Shown here in pieces: positions 50,320 through 59,604 of a stretch of DNA of 64,000 nucleotides (within the stretch, counting starts at the first letter, position 1; every line of letters starts with the position of its first letter). Origin of the DNA: Lachnospiraceae bacterium. GTDB taxonomy: Bacteria; Bacillota; Clostridia; Lachnospirales; Lachnospiraceae. The translations under genes were made by a program, and so were the position numbers. The notes under the pieces were generated by a model. The model saw only the letters and a list, made by a program, of their open reading frames with translations, was not told the origin of the DNA and made no database searches. The stretch covers positions 62,001 to 126,000 of the forward strand of contig CABJAB010000002.1 in NCBI GenBank assembly GCA_902363445.1, written 5' to 3'.

Positions 50320-51801
50320 ATGGAACAGGATTTTTTATTGTTGCTTCCGATCTTTTTCCCCATGGCGGCCGGCATTTTGACGCTGGCGCTGACCAAAGCC
50401 AAAATGGGGAGGAAGGCAAAGCTCACGGTCGTCTTCGGAGCGCTGGCGCTGGAGCTTCTTTTTACCATGCTCTGTTTGGTGCGGGGGGATGTATCCGTGA
50501 CCTTATGGCAGCTCACAGATACGATCCGTATCTCCTTTCATGTGGACACGATCTCCAGGATATTCGCGGGCCTGTCGGTATCGGTGTGGCTTTTGGTGGG
50601 ATGCTTTGCATTTTCCTATATGAGCCATGAGGAACATGAGGAGCGGTTCTTCGGCTTTTACCTGATCGTGGAGGGAGCGCTGACGGCGCTGTCCTTTGCC
50701 GACAATATGGTTGGATTTTATGTGTTTTTTGAGGTGATGACCTTCACATCTCTGCCGTTGGTCCTGCATGAGATGACGAAGCCTGCCATCATGGCGGGCC
50801 TTAAATACCTGTTTTATTCGGTGGCCGGCGCTTTCATGGCTCTTTTCGGCATCTTCTTCCTTGCGGGATATGGAGCGATAGGAAGCTTCCAGGCCGGCGG
50901 GATTCTGGATGCTTCTGCCATGGCCGGACACGAGGGGCTTCTTCTGGCGTCCGCTTTTATGATGATCATCGGCTTCGGCACAAAGGCGGGAATGTTCCCC
51001 ATGCACGGATGGCTGCCGACCGCTCATCCGGAAGCGCCGGCTCCTGCCAGCGCCGTGCTGTCCGGCGTGATCACGAAGATGGGCGTGCTGGCTGTCATCC
51101 GTGTGGTCTTTTATGTGATAGGGCCGGATCTTCTCCGGGGGACCTGGGTACAGACCGTGTGGATGATACTTGCTCTGACGACAATCTTCCTCGGTTCCAT
51201 GATGGCCTATAAAGAGAAAATCATGAAAAAGAGGCTGGCTTATTCGACGGTGAGCCAGGTTTCCTATATCCTCTTTGGACTCTCTCTTCTCCATCCGGCG
51301 GCGTTTATAGGGGCGATCGCCCATGTGATATTCCATTCCCTGGTGAAAAATACGTTGTTTCTGGGAGCCGGCGCCATCATCTATAAGACGGGGAAGACAA
51401 AGGTGGCAGAGCTTCGGGGAATTGGAAAAGAAATGCCGGTGACTATATGGTGTTTCACACTGGTGTCCATTACCCTGGTGGGAATTCCGCCTACGAGCGG
51501 TTTTGTGAGCAAATGGTATCTGGCGACAGGGGCCCTTTCATCAGGAACGGGAGTTTTTTCCTGGCTGGGACCTGTGATTCTCTTGATAAGCGCTCTTCTG
51601 ACGGCCGGATATCTGCTTCCAGTCACGATACATGGATTTTTCCCTGGGGCAGATCATGATTACGGCAGCCTGGAGAAACGGGAGCCTTCCGCTCTTATGA
51701 CGGTACCGATGATTCTGATGACGATCGGAGCCGTGGCGCTCGGCATGTTCCCGGGCGTGATATTAAATGCAGCGTCGGCGGCAGCCGGGCTGCTGTTCTG
51801 A
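50320..51801 (+). CDS. Second antiporter-like subunit (NuoL/M/N type)
   Basis: A 493-residue protein of the same family as MrpD, with TKAGMFPMHGWLPTAHPEA, RLAYSTVSQVSYI and a helix-5 glutamate (FFEVMTFTS). It lies 35 bases after the first MrpD-like gene with its own GGGAGGG site. Standard Mrp operons have just one MrpD and one MrpA, so this is an extra antiporter-type subunit. Confidence 0.9.
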   Translation: MEQDFLLLLPIFFPMAAGILTLALTKAKMGRKAKLTVVFGALALELLFTMLCLVRGDVSVTLWQLTDTIRISFHVDTISRIFAGLSVSVWLLVGCFAFSYMSHEEHEERFFGFYLIVEGALTALSFADNMVGFYVFFEVMTFTSLPLVLHEMTKPAIMAGLKYLFYSVAGAFMALFGIFFLAGYGAIGSFQAGGILDASAMAGHEGLLLASAFMMIIGFGTKAGMFPMHGWLPTAHPEAPAPASAVLSGVITKMGVLAVIRVVFYVIGPDLLRGTWVQTVWMILALTTIFLGSMMAYKEKIMKKRLAYSTVSQVSYILFGLSLLHPAAFIGAIAHVIFHSLVKNTLFLGAGAIIYKTGKTKVAELRGIGKEMPVTIWCFTLVSITLVGIPPTSGFVSKWYLATGALSSGTGVFSWLGPVILLISALLTAGYLLPVTIHGFFPGADHDYGSLEKREPSALMTVPMILMTIGAVALGMFPGVILNAASAAAGLLF

Positions 51802-51826
51802 CGGACGGGAGAATGGGGGATTTATT

Positions 51827-53311
51827 ATGAACCAATTGCTGTTGGTCGTTCCGGTGCTCCTGCCCATGGCAGGCGGAATCCTCATGCTGATGATTCCGGA
51901 AAAAGAGGCGCGGGTGCATCCTATATTTACAGAATTGATCGTGCTGGCCGCCAGCGCCATGATCTGGGCCGTTCTGTTCACCGGAAGGGGACAGGGAAAC
52001 GGCGCCGTGCTTTTTTCCATGGCGGGGAATCTGAAGGTGTTTTTCCGTATGGATGGGATGGGGGCCGTATTTTCCGGGCTGGTATCCGTGTTATGGCCCC
52101 TTGCTACGCTCTATGCCTTTGAATATATGGAGGGGGATAAGCGGGGAAGAGAGTTTTTCGCGTTTTATACAATGACCTATGGGGTGACTCTGGGAATCGC
52201 CCTGTCCGGAAACCTGGTGACCTTGTACTTGTTCTATGAGCTGCTCACACTGGTCACATTTCCGCTGGTGCTCCATGACAGAACGAAGGAAGCGATCCGG
52301 GCGAGCCGGAAGTATCTCTATTATTCCATCGGAGGCGCCGCATTTGCGTTCATAGGGCTGGTGTTCGTGCTGATCTATGGGAGTACTGCGGATTTTACCC
52401 TGGGCGGCGTGCTCAACAAGGGTGTGTCGGGGTTTAACACCAATGTGATCCTTTTTATGTATGTACTGGCTTTCTTTGGCTTTGGCGTGAAAGCGGCTTT
52501 GTTTCCAGTCCACAGCTGGCTGCCGTCTGTGTCTGTGGCTCCAACGCCGGTCACGGCTCTGCTCCATGCGGTGGCCGTGGTGAAATCCGGGGCTTTTGCC
52601 ATACTGCGGCTGACCTATTTCAGCTATGGGGCAGACTTTCTGAAAGGGACCTGGGCGCATTATGTAGTGCTGGGAGCAGTGCTTGTGACGATTGTTTACG
52701 GCTCTACCATGGCTGTAAAGGAGGTCCATTTTAAAAGACGGCTGGCGTATTCTACCATAAGCAATCTTTCCTATGTGCTTTTGGGCACAGTTATGATGAG
52801 CGCGGCGGGGATGGCGGCAGCTCTCAGCCATCTGGTCTTTCACGCGTTTATGAAGATCTGCTCCTTTTTTTGTGCCGGAGCGGTGATGCATCAGTCGGGA
52901 AAAAACTACGTATATGAATTGGACGGCATAGGGAAAAAGATGCCGGTCACCTTTGCCTGTTTTACAATTGCGGGCTTATCTCTTACGGGCATCCCGCTCT
53001 TTGCGGGATTCATAAGCAAGTGGAATATTGCACAGGCGGCTGTGGGACTCGGCGGCATTCCCGGATTTCTTGCCGCTGGTGTTCTGCTTTATTCGGCTCT
53101 CATGACCGGTATTTATATGATGACCGTAGTGGTCAGGGCATATTTTCCCAAAACAGGATATGATGAGACGGCTTTGGATGGGGTGAAGGAGCCGGGATGG
53201 CGCATGCTGGCCCCTATCGTGATTTTTGCAGCTGTCATTCTGTTCTTTGGACTGTATTCCAGACCTCTTCTCCATTTTCTAAAGCAGACGGCGGGAGGGA
53301 GCGGCATATGA
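51827..53311 (+). CDS. Third antiporter-like subunit (NuoL/M/N type)
   Basis: A 494-residue relative with VKAALFPVHSWLPSVSVAPTP (in parts), RRLAYSTISNLSY and FYELLTLVTFPL with the helix-5 glutamate. The start at 51827 follows GGGGGA; longer frames upstream overlap the previous gene. Its stop overlaps the next start (ATGA). Confidence 0.9.
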   Translation: MNQLLLVVPVLLPMAGGILMLMIPEKEARVHPIFTELIVLAASAMIWAVLFTGRGQGNGAVLFSMAGNLKVFFRMDGMGAVFSGLVSVLWPLATLYAFEYMEGDKRGREFFAFYTMTYGVTLGIALSGNLVTLYLFYELLTLVTFPLVLHDRTKEAIRASRKYLYYSIGGAAFAFIGLVFVLIYGSTADFTLGGVLNKGVSGFNTNVILFMYVLAFFGFGVKAALFPVHSWLPSVSVAPTPVTALLHAVAVVKSGAFAILRLTYFSYGADFLKGTWAHYVVLGAVLVTIVYGSTMAVKEVHFKRRLAYSTISNLSYVLLGTVMMSAAGMAAALSHLVFHAFMKICSFFCAGAVMHQSGKNYVYELDGIGKKMPVTFACFTIAGLSLTGIPLFAGFISKWNIAQAAVGLGGIPGFLAAGVLLYSALMTGIYMMTVVVRAYFPKTGYDETALDGVKEPGWRMLAPIVIFAAVILFFGLYSRPLLHFLKQTAGGSGI

Positions 53312-55581
53312 GCGGTGACTGGATTTTGTTGATTCTTGTAATTTGGCCCATGATCGGCGCTTTTCTATCCTATGGGATTGGGCGGAGAGAGAAGACGGCA
53401 AGGAATCTTTTTGCGGACGGTGTCGTGATCGCAGAGTTCGCCTTGCTGTGCTGCCTGCTTGTCCGCGGGCTTCTGTCAGGAAGCGGAGGCGTTTCCGGCA
53501 TGGCGCTGCCTGTGCTCGATTTTAAATGGGAAGGCTTCTGCGGCCTGGGGCTTACTCTGAGGCTCGACGGCTTCCGTGTGCTTTATGGCCTGGTGGCGGC
53601 CTTTATGTGGATGATGACGACCGTATTTTCCAGAGAATATTTTGGACACTACCGGAACCGGAACCGCTATTACCTGTTCCTGCTCCTGACCCTTGGGGCG
53701 ACCATGGGCGTGTTTTTATCGGCGGATCTGTACACCACCTTTATTTTCTTTGAGATCATGTCCTTTACCTCCTATGTGTGGGTGGCCCATGATGAAAAAG
53801 AGGCGGCGATGCGGGCGGCCGGCACATATCTGGGGGTTGCGGTGATCGGCGGTATGGTCATGCTGATGGGGCTTTTTATGCTGTATCACACGGCGGGCAC
53901 TCTGCAGATGGATGAGCTCCTGGAGGCATGCCGGCAGGTGCGGCCGGAAAAGAGCGGTGTGTTATATCTGTCCGGTGCGCTGATGCTGTTCGGCTTCGGT
54001 GCAAAGGCGGGGATGTTCCCTTTGCATATCTGGCTTCCCAAGGCCCACCCTGTGGCGCCGGCGCCGGCGAGCGCGCTTTTATCCGGCATCCTGACGAAAT
54101 CCGGAATATTCGGGATTCTTGTGGTCAGCTGTAATATCTTCCTCCACGATTCGGCCTGGGGCATGGCGGTCCTGCTCCTTGGGGTGGTGACCATGCTGGG
54201 AGGCGCGGTCCTGGCGGTCTTTTCCGTGGATTTAAAACGGACGCTGGCATGTTCTTCCATGTCACAGATCGGTTTTATCCTTGTGGGAATCGGCATGCAG
54301 GGGCTTTTAGGAGAGGAGAATGCCCTTGCTGTGAGAGGGACGCTGCTCCACATGGTAAACCATTCCTTGTTTAAGCTGGTCCTTTTCATGGCGGCGGGAG
54401 TTGTCTATATGAACCTCCATAAACTGAACCTGAATGAAATCCGGGGCTTCGGCAGAAAGAAGCCTCTGCTCAAATTCTGCTTTTTGATGGGAGCGCTGGG
54501 CATTGGGGGCATACCCCTTTGGAGCGGATATGTCAGCAAGACGCTGCTCCATGAGAGTATAGTAGAATATACGGCGCTGACGCTGCAGGTCAAGGCGGGA
54601 ATGGCGGTCATCGGTTCACCTGCTTTCTTTAAGACGGTGGAGTGGCTATTCCTTCTGGCAGGGGGCATGACAGTAGCTTATATGCTCAAGCTTTTTATTG
54701 CGGTATTTGTGGAGAAGCATCCTGAGAAACAGGATGAGTTTGACCGGGAATATAAGAAGTATTGGAACGCAGAGAGCAGAATTGCCGTGACGATCCCAGC
54801 GCTTCTTCTTCCGGTGATGGGGATGCTTCCCGGTATCATCATGAATAAGATCGCGGAGCTGGGTCAGCCTTTTATGCGAGGAGAGAATCCTCTTCACGCC
54901 GTGCATTATTTTTCTTTTGAGAACTTAAAAGGAGGAATGATTTCCATCGGGATCGGTTTGGCGCTGTATTTCGGCGTCATCCGGACCTGTCTCATGAGAA
55001 AGAGAAAGGACGGGATCAGGGAATATGTTGACCGGTGGCCGGCTTTTCTTGATCTGGAGGAACAGGTTTACCGCCCTGTGCTTCTGCGGTTTTTTCCCTG
55101 GTTTTTTGGAGGAATCTGCGGTTTTCTTGATAAATATGTGATCTCCGGGATTCAGGGAGCATTTCTGGGAATATCCGGCGCCGTGTGCCAGTTTCTGGAC
55201 ACGTATGTCGTGGAAACCACGGTGAAGGTTTTTATGACGGTGACGGCTTTTGGAAGCCGTGCGCTGGATCATATGACAGACGGCATCATCGTGCTCGCCA
55301 GAAGGACTACCCACCGGCAGGTGAAGGGGCCCAGAAAAAAAGTGATGAGGGACCGGTTCGCGTATGCGATGGGTCATTTTCTGGATTGCTGTGCGGCCTT
55401 GTTAAATAAAACCGTAAGAAAGAAGCACCCCATCAGGAAGTCCTACGTTCCGAACCTGATCGAACTGGAAGAGGAGACGGTGCGGACGAACCGGATCATA
55501 AACGGCAGCCTGTCTTTTGCCCTGATGCTGGTGTGTATCGGGCTGATTCTGGTGCTTTTGTATCTGTTGTGGCAGAGATAA
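53308..55581 (+). CDS. Fourth antiporter-like subunit, long form (NuoL/MrpA-like)
   Basis: A 757-residue protein. Residues to about 500 are the antiporter fold, with AKAGMFPLHIWLPKAHPVAP, RTLACSSMSQIGFI and FFEIMSFTSYVW. The remaining 250 residues contain further helices, among them one near 585 and one near the C-terminus (about 735-755), joined by an amphipathic, charged region, reminiscent of the lateral helix of NuoL. It lacks the DUF4040 part of MrpA, which is encoded separately. It is the last gene of the operon; no hydrogenase, formate or ferredoxin oxidoreductase gene follows. Confidence 0.88.
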   Translation: MSGDWILLILVIWPMIGAFLSYGIGRREKTARNLFADGVVIAEFALLCCLLVRGLLSGSGGVSGMALPVLDFKWEGFCGLGLTLRLDGFRVLYGLVAAFMWMMTTVFSREYFGHYRNRNRYYLFLLLTLGATMGVFLSADLYTTFIFFEIMSFTSYVWVAHDEKEAAMRAAGTYLGVAVIGGMVMLMGLFMLYHTAGTLQMDELLEACRQVRPEKSGVLYLSGALMLFGFGAKAGMFPLHIWLPKAHPVAPAPASALLSGILTKSGIFGILVVSCNIFLHDSAWGMAVLLLGVVTMLGGAVLAVFSVDLKRTLACSSMSQIGFILVGIGMQGLLGEENALAVRGTLLHMVNHSLFKLVLFMAAGVVYMNLHKLNLNEIRGFGRKKPLLKFCFLMGALGIGGIPLWSGYVSKTLLHESIVEYTALTLQVKAGMAVIGSPAFFKTVEWLFLLAGGMTVAYMLKLFIAVFVEKHPEKQDEFDREYKKYWNAESRIAVTIPALLLPVMGMLPGIIMNKIAELGQPFMRGENPLHAVHYFSFENLKGGMISIGIGLALYFGVIRTCLMRKRKDGIREYVDRWPAFLDLEEQVYRPVLLRFFPWFFGGICGFLDKYVISGIQGAFLGISGAVCQFLDTYVVETTVKVFMTVTAFGSRALDHMTDGIIVLARRTTHRQVKGPRKKVMRDRFAYAMGHFLDCCAALLNKTVRKKHPIRKSYVPNLIELEEETVRTNRIINGSLSFALMLVCIGLILVLLYLLWQR

Positions 55582-55594
55582 AAAAATAAGCAAA

Positions 55595-55625
55595 ATAAAG
55601 AATCCCGAAAATGGGATTCTTTATT
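55595..55625. terminator. Bidirectional terminator between the Mrp/Mbh operon and the helicase gene
   Basis: AATAAAGAATCCC-GAAAAT-GGGATTCTTTATT, with A-rich and T-rich flanks. Confidence 0.92.
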
Positions 55626-55644
55626 TTATTTAAAAATATTTTAT

Positions 55645-57105
55645 TTAGTAATCGAATTTCGGTCCCCGGCGTTTACTGTGCCCACCGTCTTTTTTTCCTT
55701 TAAAGCCTTTTGGGAATTCCCTTTTCCCGTAATCCCTGCTGTCATACCGGGGGCTGCGTCTGCGGGATTCCTTTTCTCTTCCAAGCACCAGAGGATAGAC
55801 GTCCTGGACAGAAGAGAGACGCTTGTTCTTTTTCTGAAGCCGTTCGCAGAGAGCGGCGGCAACCGTTTCCGGAGAGTATCCTTCTTCCTTCAGCTGGCTG
55901 ACGAGAGCGAGGTACTGCTGGTCAATGCCCTTGCCCACCTGTCTGCGGATGATGTCGGCTAATTCAGCAGTGCCGGAAGCGGCAATGCTCTCGAGCGTTG
56001 GAATCGGTTTTTCCCTTATGGACATCCCGACGTACCGTTCGATCTCCCGCAGCTGCATGAGCTGTTTGCGGTTCGTGACCAGCGTATGGCTGGAACCGGA
56101 TTTGCCTGCTCGCCCTGTTCGGCCGATCCGGTGGATGTAGTATTCATTTTCCTGAGGAATGTCATAGTTAAAGACGGCTTCCACGTCGTCGACGTCGATG
56201 CCCCTCGCCGCTACGTCTGTGGCCACCAGGATACCGCTCCGCCCGGACTTGAATTCTCTCATGACGATATTTCTCTGGCTCTGTTTCAGGTCGCCGTGGA
56301 GACCTGCTGCGCGGAAACCGGATTCACAGAGGGACTCGGACAGCTCATCAACCATCTTTTTTGTATTGCAGAATACCAGAGCCCGTTTGGGGCGGTAATA
56401 TTCCAGGAGAAGCTTTAACGCGTCGTCCTTCCGTTCCTTCGGTATGAGGTAATAGTTCTGCTCGATACTGGAAACGGTCCGTTGTCCCTTGTCTGCCTTG
56501 ACGATGATCGTGTCTGTCTGGAAGTCCTCGGTGATCTTCATGATCGCCGGCGGAAGAGTAGCGCTGAAGAGGATGGTCTGATGTTCGCTGGGGGCGCTTT
56601 CCAGGATACTGCGGATGTCGTCGACAAAGCCCATGTTGAGCATTTCGTCCGCTTCATCCAGAACCACGGTCTGAAGATGGTCGAGCTTCAACGTCTTGCG
56701 GCGTAGATGATCCATCACCCGGCCAGGAGTTCCCACGACGATCCGCGCGGTTTTCAGCATCCGGATCTGGTTGGTCATCGATTCGCCCCCGTATACGGCG
56801 GCGACGGAAATATTGGACAGATATTTGGCGTATTTACGAATTTCATCGGTTATCTGAACCGCCAGTTCCCTGGTGGGAGATAAGATCAGAACGCTGGCCC
56901 TGTCCGTGTTATCTGCGGTCTTCTGGACGATGGGGATGCCGAAAGCGGCAGTTTTGCCCGTGCCGGTGCTGGAACGTCCGGTGACGTCCCGGCCCTCCAA
57001 TATGGAGGGAATGGCCGCTCCCTGGATATCGGTGGCTTCCGTATATCCCATATCTGAGATTGCCCGCAGGATTTCTTTTCGTAGATTTAGTTCATTAAAA
57101 TTCAT
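55645..57105 (-). CDS. DEAD-box RNA helicase (CshA/DeaD type)
   Basis: A 486-residue helicase with all motifs: Q motif region (GYTEATDIQ), Walker A STGTGKT, PTRELA, TPGR, DEAD, SAT, HGDLKQSQR, ARGIDVDDV and HRIGRTGR. The C-terminal 110 residues end in a basic, Arg/Gly-rich tail that probably binds RNA. Such helicases help ribosome assembly and RNA turnover, often in the cold. An extended -10 promoter lies upstream. Confidence 0.93.
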   Translation of the reverse strand: MNFNELNLRKEILRAISDMGYTEATDIQGAAIPSILEGRDVTGRSSTGTGKTAAFGIPIVQKTADNTDRASVLILSPTRELAVQITDEIRKYAKYLSNISVAAVYGGESMTNQIRMLKTARIVVGTPGRVMDHLRRKTLKLDHLQTVVLDEADEMLNMGFVDDIRSILESAPSEHQTILFSATLPPAIMKITEDFQTDTIIVKADKGQRTVSSIEQNYYLIPKERKDDALKLLLEYYRPKRALVFCNTKKMVDELSESLCESGFRAAGLHGDLKQSQRNIVMREFKSGRSGILVATDVAARGIDVDDVEAVFNYDIPQENEYYIHRIGRTGRAGKSGSSHTLVTNRKQLMQLREIERYVGMSIREKPIPTLESIAASGTAELADIIRRQVGKGIDQQYLALVSQLKEEGYSPETVAAALCERLQKKNKRLSSVQDVYPLVLGREKESRRRSPRYDSRDYGKREFPKGFKGKKDGGHSKRRGPKFDY

Positions 57106-57148
57106 TTGCTACCTGTACTTTCTTTATATTTTAGATTGACATCGTCTC

Positions 57149-57157
57149 ATTATAGCA
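57149..57157 (-). promoter_or_regulatory. Extended -10 promoter of the helicase gene
   Basis: On the minus strand, TGCTATAAT (57157-57149), about 45 bases before the start codon. No good -35 box was seen. Confidence 0.6.
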
Positions 57158-57198
57158 CATGTTGGGAAAAAATGCCGTAAAAAATACAGGAAACTTTT

Positions 57199-58464
57199 TT
57201 ATTTCGATAATTTTTCCAAATCTTCAAAAAAAGCTGGATAGGAAATACTCACGCAGTCCCGTCCTTTGATGTCTGGAATCCCATCGCTCATCAGACCCGC
57301 GATTGTGAAACTCATGGCTATCCGGTGGTCCAGACGGCTGTCAATGACTGCTTTGTGCAGGGGAAGGCCGCCTCGGATGATCATCCCGTCTTCCGTTTCT
57401 TCCACATCCGCGCCCATGGCCGAGAGCCCCTCGGTCATGACAGCAATACGATTGGATTCCTTTACTTTTAATTCGGCAGCGTCCCGTATGACCGTAGTAC
57501 CTTCCGCGAAGCAGGCGGCGACGGCGATAATGGGAAGCTCGTCGATTAATGTGGGAATGATTCCTCCTTCGATCACCGTACCGTGGAGAGCGCCGGATTT
57601 CACCAAAATGTCGGCGGCCGGTTCTCCGGAGCAGACGCGCGAATTCAGGAGAGTGATATCAGCCCCCATATTTTGGAATACCCGTAGGATTCCGTCTCTG
57701 GTAGGATTTATACCTACATTTTTTAAAAGAAGTTCGGAGCCGGGAACCAAAATACCCGCGGCCAGGAAATAGGCGGCGGATGAGATATCGCCGGGAACCA
57801 GTACCTCCTGTGCATAGAGCTCTTCAGGAGGCGTTATGGACGCCGTCGTGTTTTCCGTGATGATCTGTGCTCCAAAGGCCTGCAGCATAAGCTCTGTGTG
57901 GTTCCGGGAGACAAATGGCTCCGTCACCTGTGTGGCGCCGTCGGCATAGAGGCCGGCCAAAAGGACGGCGGATTTCACCTGGGCGGAGGCAACAGGCGAA
58001 TGATAACGAATGCCACGCAGTCCCTGTCCGTGAATACGGAGGGGGGCACAGCCATTTCCGCGTATGCTTGTGATATCGGCTCCCATTTTGGAAAGAGGAG
58101 TGATGATTCGGGCCATGGGGCGCTTCTGGATGGAAGAGTCGCCGGTCAGCTCTGTGGAAAAGGCCTGTGCGGAGAGGATTCCCGATATCAGGCGGACAGT
58201 AGTGCCGCTGTTTCCGCAGTCCAGGATGCCTTTCGGAGCCTGGAGCCCGTGGAGGCCTTTTCCGTGGATGAGCACCTCTGTTCCGTTGTTTTCAACGGGG
58301 ATGCCCATTGTCCGGAAACAGCCGATGGTGGACAGGCAGTCGGCGCCCTGGAGAAAATTCTTTACCCGCGTGGTGCCGCGGGCCAGTGCGCCGAGCATGA
58401 TACTTCTATGGGAAATGGATTTATCGCCGGGTACGGTGATTTCCCCTTTTAATGGTCTTGTCAT
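57199..58464 (-). CDS. aroA: 3-phosphoshikimate 1-carboxyvinyltransferase (EPSP synthase)
   Basis: A 421-residue enzyme with VPGDKSISHRS near the N-terminus, LDCGNSGTTVRL, KRPM, SAQVKSA and KVKESNR. It joins phosphoenolpyruvate to shikimate-3-phosphate. The GNSGTT and SAQVKSA forms resemble the class II enzymes of Firmicutes, which tend to tolerate glyphosate; that is inference. It is the third gene of aroF-tyrA-aroA, 42 bases after tyrA, with a GAGGT ribosome site. No hairpin was seen in the 90 bases before the helicase gene. Confidence 0.95.
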   Translation of the reverse strand: MTRPLKGEITVPGDKSISHRSIMLGALARGTTRVKNFLQGADCLSTIGCFRTMGIPVENNGTEVLIHGKGLHGLQAPKGILDCGNSGTTVRLISGILSAQAFSTELTGDSSIQKRPMARIITPLSKMGADITSIRGNGCAPLRIHGQGLRGIRYHSPVASAQVKSAVLLAGLYADGATQVTEPFVSRNHTELMLQAFGAQIITENTTASITPPEELYAQEVLVPGDISSAAYFLAAGILVPGSELLLKNVGINPTRDGILRVFQNMGADITLLNSRVCSGEPAADILVKSGALHGTVIEGGIIPTLIDELPIIAVAACFAEGTTVIRDAAELKVKESNRIAVMTEGLSAMGADVEETEDGMIIRGGLPLHKAVIDSRLDHRIAMSFTIAGLMSDGIPDIKGRDCVSISYPAFFEDLEKLSK

Positions 58465-58506
58465 GTTTTTACCTCAAATCTGGGGATACTGGTCTATGCT
58501 GTCGCT

Positions 58507-59604
58507 TTACCTATGATAGACGGTATAACGGCATTGAGTCAGCAGATCGACCGCTCTTACGGAAGCATCTTCTTCATAAAACTCAATTTTAAGGACGCCT
58601 TCTTCAAACTCACGGTTGTGTATGATCCCGATGTTCTTGATGCTGATCTGATGGGCTGCCAAAATGGTGGCGATAGTGGCGATGGCCCCTGATTCATCCA
58701 CGATATCGCAGTACAGAGAGTATTCCTTTTTGATCGGGCCGGAAGAACGGTCCGGTATGGAATTCCGGTATTCTCTGGAGGTATCGAATAAATCGTACAC
58801 GGCTTGGTCGTCGCCTCCGGCCACTGCCGTACGCACCTGTTCTAAGGAAGCGATATAGTCTCCAAGGATGGCCTGGATGTTTTCCCGGTTGGTCGCACAA
58901 ATCTGCTGCCACATGACAGGAGAGGAGGAGGCGATCCTTGTGATGTCCTTAAAGCCTCCGGCGGCAACCAGCTTCATCGTCTGTTCCGGCGTATCTTTAT
59001 CCTTTACCAGATTCACCAGGCTGGAAGCGATGAGGTGAGGAAGATGACTGATGCCGGCGACGATATAATCGTGCTGCCGGTAATCTAAGATCAGGGGGAG
59101 GGCTGACAGCGACAAAGCCAGCTGGCGCAGCTCCTCCACCTTTTCCGGCGGAGAAAAGGGCGTGGGGGTGATCACATAGTAGGCGTTTTCTACCAGATGG
59201 TCAGTGGAATACTGATAGCCGCTTTTTTCGGAACCGGCCATGGGATGGCCGCCGATGAAATTGGCCTCCAGTCCCATTTTCTCGACCGCTTCATGGATAT
59301 TTGTCTTTACGCTGCCCACATCGGTGAGGATGGCATCCTTCCTAAGATGGGGCCGGATGGCCGTCAGATATTCTTGGTTGTAAGAGACCGGAGTGCACAG
59401 AAAAATATAGTCGCATCTCGAAAGATTATCATCCACGCCCTCCAAAGCTTCGTCGATGGTCCCGTCCCTGAGCGCTGCATCTAAGGTAGAGCGGTGGTGG
59501 GCGTAAGCCATGATATGGTGATTCTGGTCGGCGCGTTTAAGGCCCTTGGCAATGGAGCCTCCGATAAGGCCCAGGCCGATAAAACCGAATGTCAGATCAT
59601 TCAT
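58507..59604 (-). CDS. tyrA: Prephenate dehydrogenase with C-terminal ACT domain
   Basis: A 365-residue protein. The NAD-binding motif GFIGLGLIGGSIAKGL is at the N-terminus and the HPMAGSEKSG loop with the catalytic His near residue 120. A C-terminal ACT domain starts at about residue 293 (YSLYCDIVDESGAIATI), for feedback by tyrosine. It makes 4-hydroxyphenylpyruvate. It overlaps the aroF gene by four bases. Confidence 0.94.
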   Translation of the reverse strand: MNDLTFGFIGLGLIGGSIAKGLKRADQNHHIMAYAHHRSTLDAALRDGTIDEALEGVDDNLSRCDYIFLCTPVSYNQEYLTAIRPHLRKDAILTDVGSVKTNIHEAVEKMGLEANFIGGHPMAGSEKSGYQYSTDHLVENAYYVITPTPFSPPEKVEELRQLALSLSALPLILDYRQHDYIVAGISHLPHLIASSLVNLVKDKDTPEQTMKLVAAGGFKDITRIASSSPVMWQQICATNRENIQAILGDYIASLEQVRTAVAGGDDQAVYDLFDTSREYRNSIPDRSSGPIKKEYSLYCDIVDESGAIATIATILAAHQISIKNIGIIHNREFEEGVLKIEFYEEDASVRAVDLLTQCRYTVYHR

